DNA of 57,214 nt from Oscillospiraceae bacterium (lineage in GTDB: Bacteria > Bacillota > Clostridia > Oscillospirales > CAG-272): NCBI GenBank assembly GCA_015064745.1, contig SVRR01000010.1, forward strand, positions 1-57,214. Reading direction: 5' to 3'. The notes beneath the pieces are model-generated. The model was not told the DNA's origin, did no database searches, and was given only the letters and a program-made list of their open reading frames with translations. How positions within the stretch are numbered: the stretch's first letter is position 1; the number at the start of each line of letters is the position of its first letter. The translations under genes were made by a program, and so were the position numbers. This document shows, piece after piece, positions 24,954 through 34,144 of the stretch.

Positions 24954-26093
24954 GTGAAGGCAAATACAAAGAAATTTGAGCTTCCCTTCCACGTGATAAA
25001 AAGAAGTGAGATACCTCTTTGGAAATCCCTATTGTTCCGCGTTATCGCGGTGGTCGCCGCTATCCTTCTCTGCTCCGTGCTTTCGATCTTTATGATTGAG
25101 GCGAACCCCTTCAAGTTCATCGGCACGCTGTTTGTCGGCGCCTTCGGCACCCCCGCAAGAATCTGGGCATTTTCCAAGGATGCGGCACTTCTCCTTTGTA
25201 TTGCTCTGGCAATAACGCCCGCATTTAAAATGCGCTTTTGGAACATCGGTGCCGAGGGACAAACCTTGATCGGTGCGCTCGCGGCAGTCGCCGTTATCAT
25301 TTACTGCAAGGCACTCCCCGAATGGCTGCTTCTCGTCCTTATGTTTGTCGCGGCTATATTAGCGGGCGCAATTTGGGGCGGTCTTCCCGCACTTTTCAAG
25401 GCTCTTTGGGGGACCAACGAAACACTTTTCACCCTTATGATGAACTATGTGGCGTCGGGACTTGTTGCCTACTTTCTACTTCTTTGGACGCCCAGCGGAT
25501 CAAGCGTGCTCGGCAGACTGAACCGAGGGCACCTGCCCGTGCTCGGTCACGAAAATCTCCTTCTCATTGTTCTTGTTCTGCTCTTGACCGTCGGCATCTA
25601 CGTTTACCAAAAATACACCAAGCAAGGCTATGAAATAGCAGTTGTCGGGGAATCCGAAAACACCGCCAAATATATCGGCATCAACGTAAAGTCAGTCATT
25701 ATCCGCACAATGCTCATTTCGGGTGCGATCTGCGGATTCGCGGGCTTCCTCATCGTAGGCGCGCTCGACCACTCGGTCGCCGTCACCTCTGTCGGCGGCA
25801 TGGGCTTCACCGCAATCATGGTATCCTGGCTCGCTAAATTCAATCCCCTGATTATGATGGGCACGAGTGCCTTTATCACGTTTCTCGACCGAGGAGCTGC
25901 ACAGGTTACCACGACCTTCAACATTGACTCATCCTTTCCCGACATGGTGATAGGAATCATGCTTTTCTTCGTTATCGGCTGCGAATTCTTCATCGGCTAT
26001 CAGCTCAAGCGAAGATCCCACGACGAGACGAAGGACGTCCCCAAGCCCGCCATTACGGCAAAAGTTGAAAGCAAAGGAGAAAACGAACAATGA
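24954..26093 (+). CDS. Nucleoside ABC importer permease 1 (NupP/YufP-like)
   Basis: A 379-residue BPD_transp_2 membrane protein with about ten segments. It contains LCIALAITPAFKMRFWNIGAEGQ, the family's coupling region, and GTNETLFTLMMNYVA. GTG start one codon after the ATPase stop, with an AGGAGG site 8 bases upstream. It pairs with the next permease to form the channel. Confidence 0.92.
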   Translation: MKANTKKFELPFHVIKRSEIPLWKSLLFRVIAVVAAILLCSVLSIFMIEANPFKFIGTLFVGAFGTPARIWAFSKDAALLLCIALAITPAFKMRFWNIGAEGQTLIGALAAVAVIIYCKALPEWLLLVLMFVAAILAGAIWGGLPALFKALWGTNETLFTLMMNYVASGLVAYFLLLWTPSGSSVLGRLNRGHLPVLGHENLLLIVLVLLLTVGIYVYQKYTKQGYEIAVVGESENTAKYIGINVKSVIIRTMLISGAICGFAGFLIVGALDHSVAVTSVGGMGFTAIMVSWLAKFNPLIMMGTSAFITFLDRGAAQVTTTFNIDSSFPDMVIGIMLFFVIGCEFFIGYQLKRRSHDETKDVPKPAITAKVESKGENEQ

Positions 26094-27040
26094 TGTTTCT
26101 TGATTATTTTCTGACATCTGTTGCCCTCGGTATGACCTTTCTCCTCGGCTGTACGGGCGAGATCCTCACCGAAAAGGTGGGACATTTAAATCTCGGAATC
26201 CCCGGTATTATGTGTATCGGCGGCGCATCCGGCTGTCTTGCTTTAAAGTTTTGCCACGGCTTGCCCGGCTTTTTGGCTGTCATCATTGCGATCCTAGCCG
26301 CCATTCTCGGCGGTGCTATCATGGGCGCCATATACAGCTTTCTTACCGTTACCCTTAAGGCAAACCAAAACGTTACCGGTCTTGCGATGACCACCTTCGG
26401 TGTCGGCGTAACGAAGTATATTATGAACGGTATGGCTATCAACGCCTACAAGAACTACCTTTACGCCCTCAAGTATTTCCGCGCTCCCTTTTCATCGGCA
26501 GCCACCGGTCTTAAATACTGGGGAATCATGATGTATCTTGCAATAGCCATCGCCATCGGTGCCGCTTATGTGCTTTCGCGCACGAGAGTCGGCTTGCACC
26601 TGCGTGCCGTGGGTGAAAATCCAGCTACGGCAGATGCCGTTGGTATCAACGTCACCGCTTACAAATACGGTGCGACCTGTATTGGCAGTGCTATCGCGGC
26701 GCTCGGCGGTCTTTATTATATCATGGACTTCATGGGCTCCGTTGAAGCGTATAAGACGATTGAGGCTCTCGGCTGGCTTTCGGTCGCTCTGGTAATATTC
26801 ACGCTTTGGAGACCGCACATCAGCATTTTCGGCTCGATCATTTTCGGCATGCTGTACCTTGCGGGAACGAGAATACCTACCCTTCTCGGCATTAATCTCG
26901 GCATGAGCGCGACACCGCTTCTCCAAATGCTCCCTTATCTTGTAACGATAATCGTTCTTATCGTTGTTAGCGTAAAAAACAAAAAAGAAAATCAACCTCC
27001 CGCATCGTTGGGGCTTTCCTACTTTAGAGAGGAAAGATAA
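26090..27040 (+). CDS. Nucleoside ABC importer permease 2 (NupQ/YufQ-like)
   Basis: A 316-residue permease with about eight segments. It has the family signature GEILTEKVGHLNLGIPGIM and HLRAVGENPATADAVGINV. The start codon overlaps the preceding stop (ATGA). It is the last gene of the importer operon and is convergent with xpt. Confidence 0.92.
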   Translation: MMFLDYFLTSVALGMTFLLGCTGEILTEKVGHLNLGIPGIMCIGGASGCLALKFCHGLPGFLAVIIAILAAILGGAIMGAIYSFLTVTLKANQNVTGLAMTTFGVGVTKYIMNGMAINAYKNYLYALKYFRAPFSSAATGLKYWGIMMYLAIAIAIGAAYVLSRTRVGLHLRAVGENPATADAVGINVTAYKYGATCIGSAIAALGGLYYIMDFMGSVEAYKTIEALGWLSVALVIFTLWRPHISIFGSIIFGMLYLAGTRIPTLLGINLGMSATPLLQMLPYLVTIIVLIVVSVKNKKENQPPASLGLSYFREER

Positions 27041-27045
27041 GAGGT

Positions 27046-27080
27046 AAAAAGCCAAGAGCTCTCACTCTTGGCTTTTTGTT
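27046..27080. terminator. Bidirectional terminator between the importer operon and xpt
   Basis: Perfect 13-bp stem AAAAAGCCAAGAG / CTCTTGGCTTTTT; usable from both sides. Confidence 0.9.
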
Positions 27081-27091
27081 TTGTTTTTGCT

Positions 27092-27679
27092 TTATTCCGC
27101 CTGTTCGCGGAATACCACGGTTTTCGTCGCGGCATCCATAGAATCAACGATCGCAAGCGATTCAAGACGGTATCCGAGATTTCTTATGCTTCTGCCGCCA
27201 TATTGGAATCCCTTCTCGATTACAATGCCGATGCCCTCAACGCTGGCGCCTGCCGCCTCTGAAATCGAGATCAATCCCTGTAGCGCACAGCCATTCGCCA
27301 AAAAGTCATCAATGATAAGCACCTTGTCCTCGGCGGATAAAAATTTCTTTGATACGATAATCTGATTTTTATTTTTGTGTGTAAACGATTCCACCTCGGT
27401 GGTGTACATATCTCCGTCAATATTAATGCTTTTTGCCTTTTTTGCGAACACCATGGGGACGTTAAAGCAACGCGCAACAGCGTAGGCAATTGCGATGCCC
27501 GATGCTTCAATGGTCAAAACCTTCGTAATGTTCAAATTGGCAAAGCGTCTGTAAAATTCTTTTCCAATCTCATCAAGAAGCGCCACATCCATTTGGTGAT
27601 TGAGGAAGCTGTCCACCTTCAGCACGTTTCCCTCTTTCACAACGCCGTCCTTCAAAATCCGTTCTTCTAAGAAGTTCAT
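27092..27679 (-). CDS. xpt: Xanthine phosphoribosyltransferase
   Basis: A 195-residue type I phosphoribosyltransferase that makes XMP from xanthine and PRPP. The PRPP-binding motif [11 protein letters not shown] is near 120, and the N-terminus [14 protein letters not shown] and [10 protein letters not shown] match Xpt. Length is typical (about 190). A GAGGTAG site precedes the ATG. It lies convergent to a purine-nucleoside importer, so salvage of imported bases is a reasonable link. Its ~55-nt leader is too short for the purine riboswitch often found before xpt. Confidence 0.93.
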   Translation of the reverse strand: MNFLEERILKDGVVKEGNVLKVDSFLNHQMDVALLDEIGKEFYRRFANLNITKVLTIEASGIAIAYAVARCFNVPMVFAKKAKSINIDGDMYTTEVESFTHKNKNQIIVSKKFLSAEDKVLIIDDFLANGCALQGLISISEAAGASVEGIGIVIEKGFQYGGRSIRNLGYRLESLAIVDSMDAATKTVVFREQAE

Positions 27680-27740
27680 AATTTCTACCTCAATCGTTCC
27701 ATAGTATGGGTCTGCTTATAAATAAATCCTCGCCATCTCA

Positions 27741-27769
27741 ATATTATCACAAGCACCTTGATTTGTCAA
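27741..27769 (-). promoter_or_regulatory. Promoter of xpt
   Basis: On the minus strand: TTGACA, 17 bp, TAATAT. Confidence 0.7.
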
Positions 27770-27845
27770 TACTTTTTCCGCTTTGTTCAAGGCTTTACCC
27801 AAGATAAAAAGCAGTTTTTCACTTTTTTTCGACCTCGCGAAAGAC

Positions 27846-27877
27846 AAAATAAGGGCGGCAGGTTTTCTGCCGCCCTT
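27846..27877 (-). terminator. Terminator of the SDR gene
   Basis: Stem AAGGGCGGCA / TGCCGCCCTT with TTATTTT following on the minus strand. Confidence 0.8.
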
Positions 27878-27884
27878 GCCCTTA

Positions 27885-28685
27885 TTAAGGACGAAGCCCC
27901 ATACCGCCCTCGAGGGTAAGGGTCTCACCATTGAGGTAATTAAAATCGGGGTGTGCCAACTGAACACACACTCTGCCGATCTCAAGCTCCGCGTCGCCGA
28001 AATGACCCGCGGGAGGCATTTTAACGTTTGCCTTAAAGGCTTCGGGATACGCCTTCTCAAAGTTTTCAAGCTGTGCCGTCCAAGCAAGGGGGCAGATCAC
28101 GTTGGTGTTGATGCCGTCCTTTGCCCACTCGGTCGCCGCGACGCGCGAAAGTCCGCGAATGCCTTCCTTTGCCGCCGCGTAGGAGCACTGACCGTAGTTG
28201 CCGAAAAGCCCCGCGCCCGACGCAAAGTTGATGACCGTTCCCTTGGTTTCTTTGAGATAAGGGTAGCACGCCTTCATATAGTAGAAGGTGGCGTAAAGTC
28301 CCGAATACATAGCAAGGTCGAACTGCTCGGTGGTGTGATTTTCGATGGTCACGCCCGAGGCGGACGCCTGCGCGTTATTGATGAGCACGTCTATTCTGCC
28401 AAACGCCTCTACCGTCTTAGCGACCACCATATTTGCGGTTGCCTCGTTGTCACTCCCCGCGCTGATGTCGGCGGCGATGGCAAGAACTTTTATGCCGTAA
28501 AGTCTTTCGAGCTCTTCCTTTGCTTTTTCAAGCTTCGCCACGTTTCTGCCCGTAATGACGAGATTCGCGCCCTCCTTCGCGTATGCGGTGGCGATGCCGT
28601 AGCCAATTGAGCCGCATCTACCGTCCGAAAGCGCGGCAAAGCCCGCGCCCGTAATGATCGCTGTTTTTCCTGTTAGATGTCCCAT
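27885..28685 (-). CDS. Short-chain dehydrogenase/reductase
   Basis: A 266-residue cytosolic SDR. It has an expanded glycine-rich cofactor loop (TGAGFAALSDGRCGSIGYGIA), INNAQ near 107, a catalytic serine in INFASGAG and YAAAK near 168. The Rossmann aspartate position is replaced by TGRNVAK, which favours NADP. The insertion in the glycine loop is unlike 3-oxoacyl-ACP reductase FabG. The substrate is unknown. It is monocistronic with its own promoter and terminator. Confidence 0.88.
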   Translation of the reverse strand: MGHLTGKTAIITGAGFAALSDGRCGSIGYGIATAYAKEGANLVITGRNVAKLEKAKEELERLYGIKVLAIAADISAGSDNEATANMVVAKTVEAFGRIDVLINNAQASASGVTIENHTTEQFDLAMYSGLYATFYYMKACYPYLKETKGTVINFASGAGLFGNYGQCSYAAAKEGIRGLSRVAATEWAKDGINTNVICPLAWTAQLENFEKAYPEAFKANVKMPPAGHFGDAELEIGRVCVQLAHPDFNYLNGETLTLEGGMGLRP

Positions 28686-28776
28686 ATTTGTTATTTCCTT
28701 AATGTTTTATTTTTGAAATCTCCGATGTCTGAGGATGTCCGTTTCTTTACCGCTCACGGTCAATAATACCCTCTTT

Positions 28777-28805
28777 ATTCTACAATTATTTTTCCCTTTT
28801 GTCAA
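28777..28805 (-). promoter_or_regulatory. Promoter of the SDR gene
   Basis: On the minus strand: TTGACA, 17 bp, TAGAAT. Confidence 0.65.
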
Positions 28806-28834
28806 TATTAGAAGCTCTTGCTTTTTCCATTTGA

Positions 28835-28884
28835 CAAAAAAGCTCCGACAGGAAGCCGCGTTTTCGAGTGCTTGCTGTCGGAGC
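28835..28884 (-). terminator. Terminator of the GH20 gene
   Basis: Stem CTCCGACAG-containing arms 28842-28851 and 28875-28884 pair perfectly over 10 bp and end in a T6 tract on the minus strand. Confidence 0.8.
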
Positions 28885-28904
28885 CGTTTTTATGGATAGA
28901 GGAT

Positions 28905-31262
28905 TTACCCGCGTTTGTTACAGCCCAAGATCTTGCGAACGAGAAGATTCGCAGTGCCGTCCTCCACAGCCTTGTAAGAAACGTGTTCTATCTTCACGCC
29001 CGGGCGAGGGTTTTCCCAAACGTATGCAAAGAAGTTAACAGGCTTACCGCTAAAATCCTTGCCTACGGGCGCGGGATCCACAAGCCACGTACAAATGTAT
29101 CCGTTGTGACGGTAATACTTTTGGGGCAAAGGATTGCCATAGGTACAGTCGTAGCAAAGGATATTGCTCGCGTAGCAAACGGGAATAGACACCGTCTCAC
29201 CGTCCTCATAGGTTACGGTGTATTCGCCGCATTTTACAAAAGGTCGGCGCAAAATGCGCGGACGGTTGATATCTGTCGCATGCTCAAAAACGAGGCGGTC
29301 GAATTTTTCGCCAACAGCAATCGTTTCGTCGGTGAAGACGAAGGTATCGGGGGCGACATAACGAACCGGAGGGGGAAGCTTTTTCTTGCTTTCGGGGAGT
29401 GCAAGCTCCGTCTTTTCGTACCCCTCTATGCAATACAAGCCGCGCAGATGATCGCGCATTTCGGGTTGAATTTTGGTTGCGAGAATATACGAATAGGTGG
29501 CTCTGTTCCTTTCATCGTATTTGGAAGGATTCCAAAGCATTTCCGAAAGGAACATAGCATCCCAGATCTTCCCGTTTTCGGCAAGGGTGAATTCATCCAG
29601 CTTGCGCCAGGTGGAGATCTGTCCGCCGATGACGTTCTCCTTCATGATACGGGAAGTGTAACGCGCGAAGTGAGAAGAATACAGATTGCCGATCAGCATC
29701 TTATATCCGTAGGGCAAAAGCTCGTCCTCGATGTCCTGATCAAAATTGAAATACCAGATGAAATCGAGCATCAGGATATCCTTCGGGAAATCCGCACGGC
29801 GATCTGACGTAAGATACCTCGTGGTGGGTGCAGGATGAAGCATATCCGCCCACATCGCGGTATGAAGTCCGTGATTATCCTTAATATAGTTGTAGAGCCG
29901 CGTTACGTGTTCAAGCAAAATATCGGAGGGGTTTTTACCCTTGCATCTCTTACATACACCGATCTTATAAATTTCATCGTGACCGATATGGACGTATCGA
30001 TCGGGCTTGAAGACCTCGATGACTTCATCAAGAATGTCGAAAATGATGTTGTAGCTCTCTTCAAGCGAAGGGCAATAGCAATGCGGATATACCGCCGCAG
30101 GGGGCATATCGGCAAGACGGACGTCCTCAACGACGACCTCATCCTCCGAAATTTCCGCAATCTCGGGATGAGAATACGTGATGTACTGCACGTGTCCAAG
30201 GCTCTGCACCTCGGGGACGATCTCAAAGCCGAGCTCCCTTGCAAAAGAAATGTAGGTTTTTACCTGTTCCTGTGTCAAGACTGTGCCGTCTGCGATCATG
30301 CCGATGTGCGGGAACAAGGGCATCTCGCCCGCCGCGACCTTGGCACAAACGTCAACGTAGCCCTCATTGATCTCGGGATGCTTTTTATATTCCATGCCGC
30401 CCGACACCTGAATAAACAAAAGGTTGTAGCGAAGCGGAAGCAAAACGTAGCGGAAAAAGCGGCGCGCAAATTCAAAATTTTCAAGCGTGGGCAGACCGCA
30501 ATGGAAACCGCGAAGCTCCTTTTCCGGCTTATCGTCGCAGGTGAATTCGAGAACACCCGCCCGCGTTGCCACCTGAACAAAGGTATCTGCGGCGTAGAGC
30601 ATGGAAATCCTTTTTCCGCCCGAGAGAACGACGTTCCCCTCTCTTACCGTTACGGTATAGCGTTCGTCCTTAAAATCCTCTTTTTTGATTACAACGCACT
30701 CGCCGTCCGCTTGAAAGAAATCCTTTCCAAAGCGTTCTTCGAGCCGTTCTTCGAGAAATTTTGCGACAAAAAGCTCGTCTTCGTCATCACTCGCAGGGCA
30801 AATTTTGCCAATCTGCAAGCATTTCTCTCCGTATTCGATGTTTTTCGGTGTCGGCCAAACCATCGGCTTGCCATCGTTTTGCGCACCCAGTACGTCAAGC
30901 ATCGCAAGCCCGACAGCTTCCAAATAGGGATAAATGCGGAGAGTGAGGCTATCACCGACCGTCTCGACGGGAATGCTGACTTCTCCGTCAAAACTCTTGC
31001 CCGTTTCCGCCGCATAGCACCCGCAAATTTCTCCGTTAACCAACACTTCAAGGCGCGTCACGTGTCCTCTTTCAATTTTGGTACACAAGACGCCAATATA
31101 ACTGCTCTTTCCAAAATCAATATTCACGTCAAAGGGCACGTTGAAAACGCGATCCCAGTTCCACACGGTAACGCCATCCTCGACAGCACTCGGCGGAAAG
31201 TCCAAATTGCTGTTCGCACAGCAATACGACACTCTTTTTTGCTCAAGCAAACCAATATACAT
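28905..31262 (-). CDS. Glycoside hydrolase family 20 beta-N-acetylhexosaminidase
   Basis: A 785-residue enzyme expected to release terminal GlcNAc or GalNAc from glycans. An N-terminal beta domain is followed by a GH20b-like region (about 140-240) and the catalytic TIM barrel (about 250-580). The barrel carries the signature HIGHDE with D429-E430, the pair that orients the substrate acetamido group and protonates the bond. No signal peptide is seen, so it probably acts on imported oligosaccharides. A long C-terminal extension (about 590-785) is unassigned. GGGAGGG site and a strong promoter; monocistronic. Confidence 0.88.
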   Translation of the reverse strand: MYIGLLEQKRVSYCCANSNLDFPPSAVEDGVTVWNWDRVFNVPFDVNIDFGKSSYIGVLCTKIERGHVTRLEVLVNGEICGCYAAETGKSFDGEVSIPVETVGDSLTLRIYPYLEAVGLAMLDVLGAQNDGKPMVWPTPKNIEYGEKCLQIGKICPASDDEDELFVAKFLEERLEERFGKDFFQADGECVVIKKEDFKDERYTVTVREGNVVLSGGKRISMLYAADTFVQVATRAGVLEFTCDDKPEKELRGFHCGLPTLENFEFARRFFRYVLLPLRYNLLFIQVSGGMEYKKHPEINEGYVDVCAKVAAGEMPLFPHIGMIADGTVLTQEQVKTYISFARELGFEIVPEVQSLGHVQYITYSHPEIAEISEDEVVVEDVRLADMPPAAVYPHCYCPSLEESYNIIFDILDEVIEVFKPDRYVHIGHDEIYKIGVCKRCKGKNPSDILLEHVTRLYNYIKDNHGLHTAMWADMLHPAPTTRYLTSDRRADFPKDILMLDFIWYFNFDQDIEDELLPYGYKMLIGNLYSSHFARYTSRIMKENVIGGQISTWRKLDEFTLAENGKIWDAMFLSEMLWNPSKYDERNRATYSYILATKIQPEMRDHLRGLYCIEGYEKTELALPESKKKLPPPVRYVAPDTFVFTDETIAVGEKFDRLVFEHATDINRPRILRRPFVKCGEYTVTYEDGETVSIPVCYASNILCYDCTYGNPLPQKYYRHNGYICTWLVDPAPVGKDFSGKPVNFFAYVWENPRPGVKIEHVSYKAVEDGTANLLVRKILGCNKRG

Positions 31263-31294
31263 AGTAGCCCTCCCATAAAAAATCTAACAGATCT

Positions 31295-31323
31295 ATTATA
31301 GCATTATTTTATACGTTATTCAA
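31295..31323 (-). promoter_or_regulatory. Promoter of the GH20 gene
   Basis: On the minus strand: TTGAAT, 17 bp, TATAAT with TG-C extended -10. Confidence 0.75.
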
Positions 31324-31475
31324 GCCTTTTCACTAAAAAAGTCCTAAAGTCCTATTGCGCCAAGATCGCAAAACGTTTTTATAGCGTGTCTTTACCAAAA
31401 AACATGAACAAAGCCGTGTCACATAATTCCGCGTTCCTTGGAATATACTACTTTAAAAAATATGGAGAAAATTTT

Positions 31476-32000
31476 ATGAAGTCTTCGGTCGGAATTTGGC
31501 AATTTTGGGGCTTTGCCGTAACCTCGCTTTTGGGAACTTTACTGCATTATTTATACGATTGGACGAAAAAATCCGTTTGGGTCGCACCTTTTTCGGGGGT
31601 AAACGAATCCACGTGGGAGCATATGAAGCTACTCTTTTGGCCTCTCTTTCTTTTTGCCGTCATAGAGTATTTTTTCTTTCGCAAGGAGAAGAGCTTTTGG
31701 TGTATAAAGCTTCGCGGCATTCTTCTCGGTCTTGCCTTGATCCCCGTCATTTTCTACACCTATAACGGCGTGATCGGAAAATCGCCCGATTGGATCAATA
31801 TCGCGATTTTCTTTCTTTCCGCCGCCGTCGCCTATGTCTATGAAACACGGCTTTTTAAGAAAGAAAATTTGCGATGTAAAAGACCGAAGCTCGCTTTTTT
31901 TGCGCTTTGCGTCATTGGCGCGTTGTTCGTCATTTTCACCTTTTGGACGCCAAGCCTTGGGATCTTTCTCGACCCACTAACCGGGCGCTATGGAATATGA
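31476..32000 (+). CDS. DUF6512 family membrane protein
   Basis: A 174-residue membrane protein with five or six hydrophobic segments. It carries the family pattern GTLLHYLYDWTK ... VAPFSGVNESTWEHMKLLFWP near residues 20-55. Function unknown. Although the frame is open from 31386, GGAGAA 7 bases before the ATG at 31476 and the family's usual start favour the shorter form. Confidence 0.8.
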   Translation: MKSSVGIWQFWGFAVTSLLGTLLHYLYDWTKKSVWVAPFSGVNESTWEHMKLLFWPLFLFAVIEYFFFRKEKSFWCIKLRGILLGLALIPVIFYTYNGVIGKSPDWINIAIFFLSAAVAYVYETRLFKKENLRCKRPKLAFFALCVIGALFVIFTFWTPSLGIFLDPLTGRYGI

Positions 32001-32003
32001 TAA

Positions 32004-32030
32004 AGAGGCTCCGCTTTGGGCTGAGCCTCT
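32004..32030. terminator. Hairpin between DUF6512 and antiporter genes
   Basis: Stem AGAGGCTC / GAGCCTCT directly after the DUF6512 stop. T-tracts are poor. Confidence 0.5.
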
Positions 32031-32043
32031 CCTGTTCGCAGAA

Positions 32044-33360
32044 TTAATGCTCTTGATGATGATGGAAAAGTCCTGCTTTTTTCTTAGCCAGGTGTTCTTC
32101 GCGGGCACTCTTTCTGCCCTCTGCCTTGATATCGCCCGCTTTGGTGAGAGCGACCTTCGTGAGAAAGGGACCGACGATCTCATAAATAAGCACGGCAAAA
32201 AGGGTGATATTACGAACGATGGCGCCGTCGGGACCAAGCTCGATGGCTTTGATCGCCATGCCGAGGGCAACCCCCGCCTGCGGCAAAAGGGTAATGCCGA
32301 GATATTTAACGATATTACTGTCGCATTTCGTCATTCTTGCGCTGATGCCCGCGCCGAAATATTTACCAAGGGAACGAGAGAGGATGTAAACCGCGCCCAC
32401 GATCACGACAGCAACATCGACAAACACGGAAAGCTCAAGCTCCGCGCCACTGATAACGAAGAATAGAATGAGAATGGGAGTAGTCCATCTGTCGGCGCGT
32501 TCCATCAGCTCCTCGGAGACCTCGCAGATGTTGCAGAAGACGGTGCCAAGCATCATGCAGGCAAGGAGAGAGGAAAAGCCGATATGTATGGGACCAAGAT
32601 CGAAACGGAAGCAAGAGATGGCGACAGTCATCATCACGAAGGTAACGGAGACCGCCATTCTCTTGGAGCGTGAGTGAAAATACTTTTCGCAAAGCGTAAA
32701 CAAAAGCCCCATGACAAAGCCGAGCACCAAGGAAAGCACGACCTCAAGAAGCGGCTCAAGCACTACGGAAAGGAGGTCGATCGCGCCTGCGTTGATGGAT
32801 TTTGCCACACCGAAGGAGATCGCAAAGATCACAAGACCCACGGCGTCATCCAACGCCACGACAGGAAGCAGAATATCCGTAACGGGTCCCTTTGCCTTAT
32901 ACTGCTTCACGACCATCAGGGTGGCGGCGGGTGCCGTCGCCGTTGCGACTGCCGCAAGAACGATGGCGGCAGAGATAGAAAGCTTATCGGGCATCAAAAA
33001 ATGAAGTCCTACCAAAACCACGTCTACGATGACCGTGGTAAACACTGCTTGGAAAATACCGATCACCGTCGCCTGCTTGCCGATCTTTTTGAGCTGAGAC
33101 CAGCGGAACTCGTTTCCGATTGCAAAGGCGATAAAGCCGAGCGCAAGGTCGGAGATCAGTCCAAAGCCCTCGATCTGCTCCGCCGTGATACCGATGCCGG
33201 GGATACCGAAGGAACCGAGCGCGAAAGGACCGATGAGGACACCGGCGATAAGATATGCAGTAACAGCGGGAAGCTGTACCAGCTTAGCAAGTCGGGATAA
33301 GAGCAATCCGGCGAGCAACGCTACGGAAAGACTGAGAAAAACACTTGCCGCGTGAGTCAT
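32044..33360 (-). CDS. Cation:proton antiporter (CPA2, Kef/NapA-like)
   Basis: A 438-residue inner-membrane protein with about twelve segments. Family marks are LPAVTAYLIAGVLIGPFALGSFGIP near the N-terminus, FIAFAIGNEF, and the paired VALDDAVGLVIFA near 165, whose DD aspartates are the ion-binding pair of NapA-type electrogenic exchangers. There is no C-terminal TrkA-N domain. It ends in a histidine-rich HHHQEH tail. It exchanges protons for Na+ or K+, with the ion undetermined. Its own promoter lies at 33392-33420. Confidence 0.88.
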   Translation of the reverse strand: MTHAASVFLSLSVALLAGLLLSRLAKLVQLPAVTAYLIAGVLIGPFALGSFGIPGIGITAEQIEGFGLISDLALGFIAFAIGNEFRWSQLKKIGKQATVIGIFQAVFTTVIVDVVLVGLHFLMPDKLSISAAIVLAAVATATAPAATLMVVKQYKAKGPVTDILLPVVALDDAVGLVIFAISFGVAKSINAGAIDLLSVVLEPLLEVVLSLVLGFVMGLLFTLCEKYFHSRSKRMAVSVTFVMMTVAISCFRFDLGPIHIGFSSLLACMMLGTVFCNICEVSEELMERADRWTTPILILFFVISGAELELSVFVDVAVVIVGAVYILSRSLGKYFGAGISARMTKCDSNIVKYLGITLLPQAGVALGMAIKAIELGPDGAIVRNITLFAVLIYEIVGPFLTKVALTKAGDIKAEGRKSAREEHLAKKKAGLFHHHQEH

Positions 33361-33391
33361 AAAAGCACCTTCTTTTAAAAATAATCAATGT

Positions 33392-33420
33392 ATTATAGCA
33401 TATTATTTCTTGAAATTCAA
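33392..33420 (-). promoter_or_regulatory. Promoter of the antiporter gene
   Basis: On the minus strand: TTGAAT, 17 bp, TATAAT. Confidence 0.75.
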
Positions 33421-33437
33421 TACCATTTGTAATTTTT

Positions 33438-33478
33438 TATCATAAAACGAACGGCGGTGACTTTCACCGCCGTTCGTT
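33438..33478 (-). terminator. Terminator of the esterase/nitroreductase/SDR/methyltransferase operon
   Basis: Perfect 15-bp stem AACGAACGGCGGTGA / TCACCGCCGTTCGTT, overlapping the last stop codon, followed by a T-rich stretch on the minus strand. Confidence 0.85.
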
Positions 33479-34143
33479 CACCAAACAAAGGGAACGATTC
33501 TGTATTTTACACGCTTTTTGTATTCCGTGTAACCGTCAAGCCCCGCTTCCAGCACCTTTTCCTCGTTGCCGATCCGCACGGCGATCACGGCAACGTACGG
33601 AAGGAAGCAAAGGAGCGACCAAAACGAACCGAGTACGATGGGAATAGAGAGAAAAAGCCAAACGGTAACGGCGTACATCGGATGTCGAACAATGCCGTAA
33701 AGCCCCGTGTCGACGACCTTTTGCCCCTCTTGCACTTCAACAGTTCTCGAAAGATAGGCGTTTTCGCGCATCACCTCGGCATAAAGGGCATAGGAGACGA
33801 GAAGGATGACGGAAGCGATAACGACAAGCCAAAGAGGCACGTGTGACCAACCGAAGCGGAAGTCAAATCCCGCAACGAGGAAGCCGGCAAAGAACAAAAG
33901 CCCCGAAACGGCAACGACCCACCTTTGCGTTTCCTCCTTTTCCTTGGCGTTTAGGCGCTTTGCAAGCAAGGCGGGGCTCTTTACGAGCATCACAATGCCA
34001 AGGACGAGCATTGGGAAAAATAAAAGTCCGATAAAAAGCCACGCGTTTACAAACCAAAGGCTTCCCGCAGGCAAAAACAACAGCAAGCCCACGAGCAAAA
34101 CGCCGAGCAAAAACTTCACGAGTGCCGAAATTACAAGCTTCAC
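33478..34143 (-). CDS. Isoprenylcysteine carboxyl methyltransferase (ICMT/PEMT)-like membrane protein
   Basis: A 221-residue membrane protein with five or six segments. Its C-terminal half carries the ICMT/phospholipid methyltransferase signature: DTGLYGIVRHPMYA, then RIGNEEKVLEAGLDGYTEYKKRVKYR, the S-adenosylmethionine-binding region. Bacterial members methylate lipids or small thiols; the substrate is unknown. I start at the GTG at 34143 with a GAGGAT site, one base after the stop of the frame-shifted SDR gene. In the sequence as given, the upstream SDR reads straight into this gene in the same frame (see the slippery site). Confidence 0.8.
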   Translation of the reverse strand: MKLVISALVKFLLGVLLVGLLLFLPAGSLWFVNAWLFIGLLFFPMLVLGIVMLVKSPALLAKRLNAKEKEETQRWVVAVSGLLFFAGFLVAGFDFRFGWSHVPLWLVVIASVILLVSYALYAEVMRENAYLSRTVEVQEGQKVVDTGLYGIVRHPMYAVTVWLFLSIPIVLGSFWSLLCFLPYVAVIAVRIGNEEKVLEAGLDGYTEYKKRVKYRIVPFVW

Positions 34144-34144
34144 T

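Noticed and set aside
27680-27740. Purine riboswitch upstream of xpt
   Set aside because: The leader is only about 55 nt from the promoter and lacks the conserved junction and loop sequences.
29835-31301. 488-codon plus-strand open frame antisense to the GH20 gene
   Set aside because: The minus strand carries the GH20 catalytic HIGHDE motif, promoter and ribosome site.
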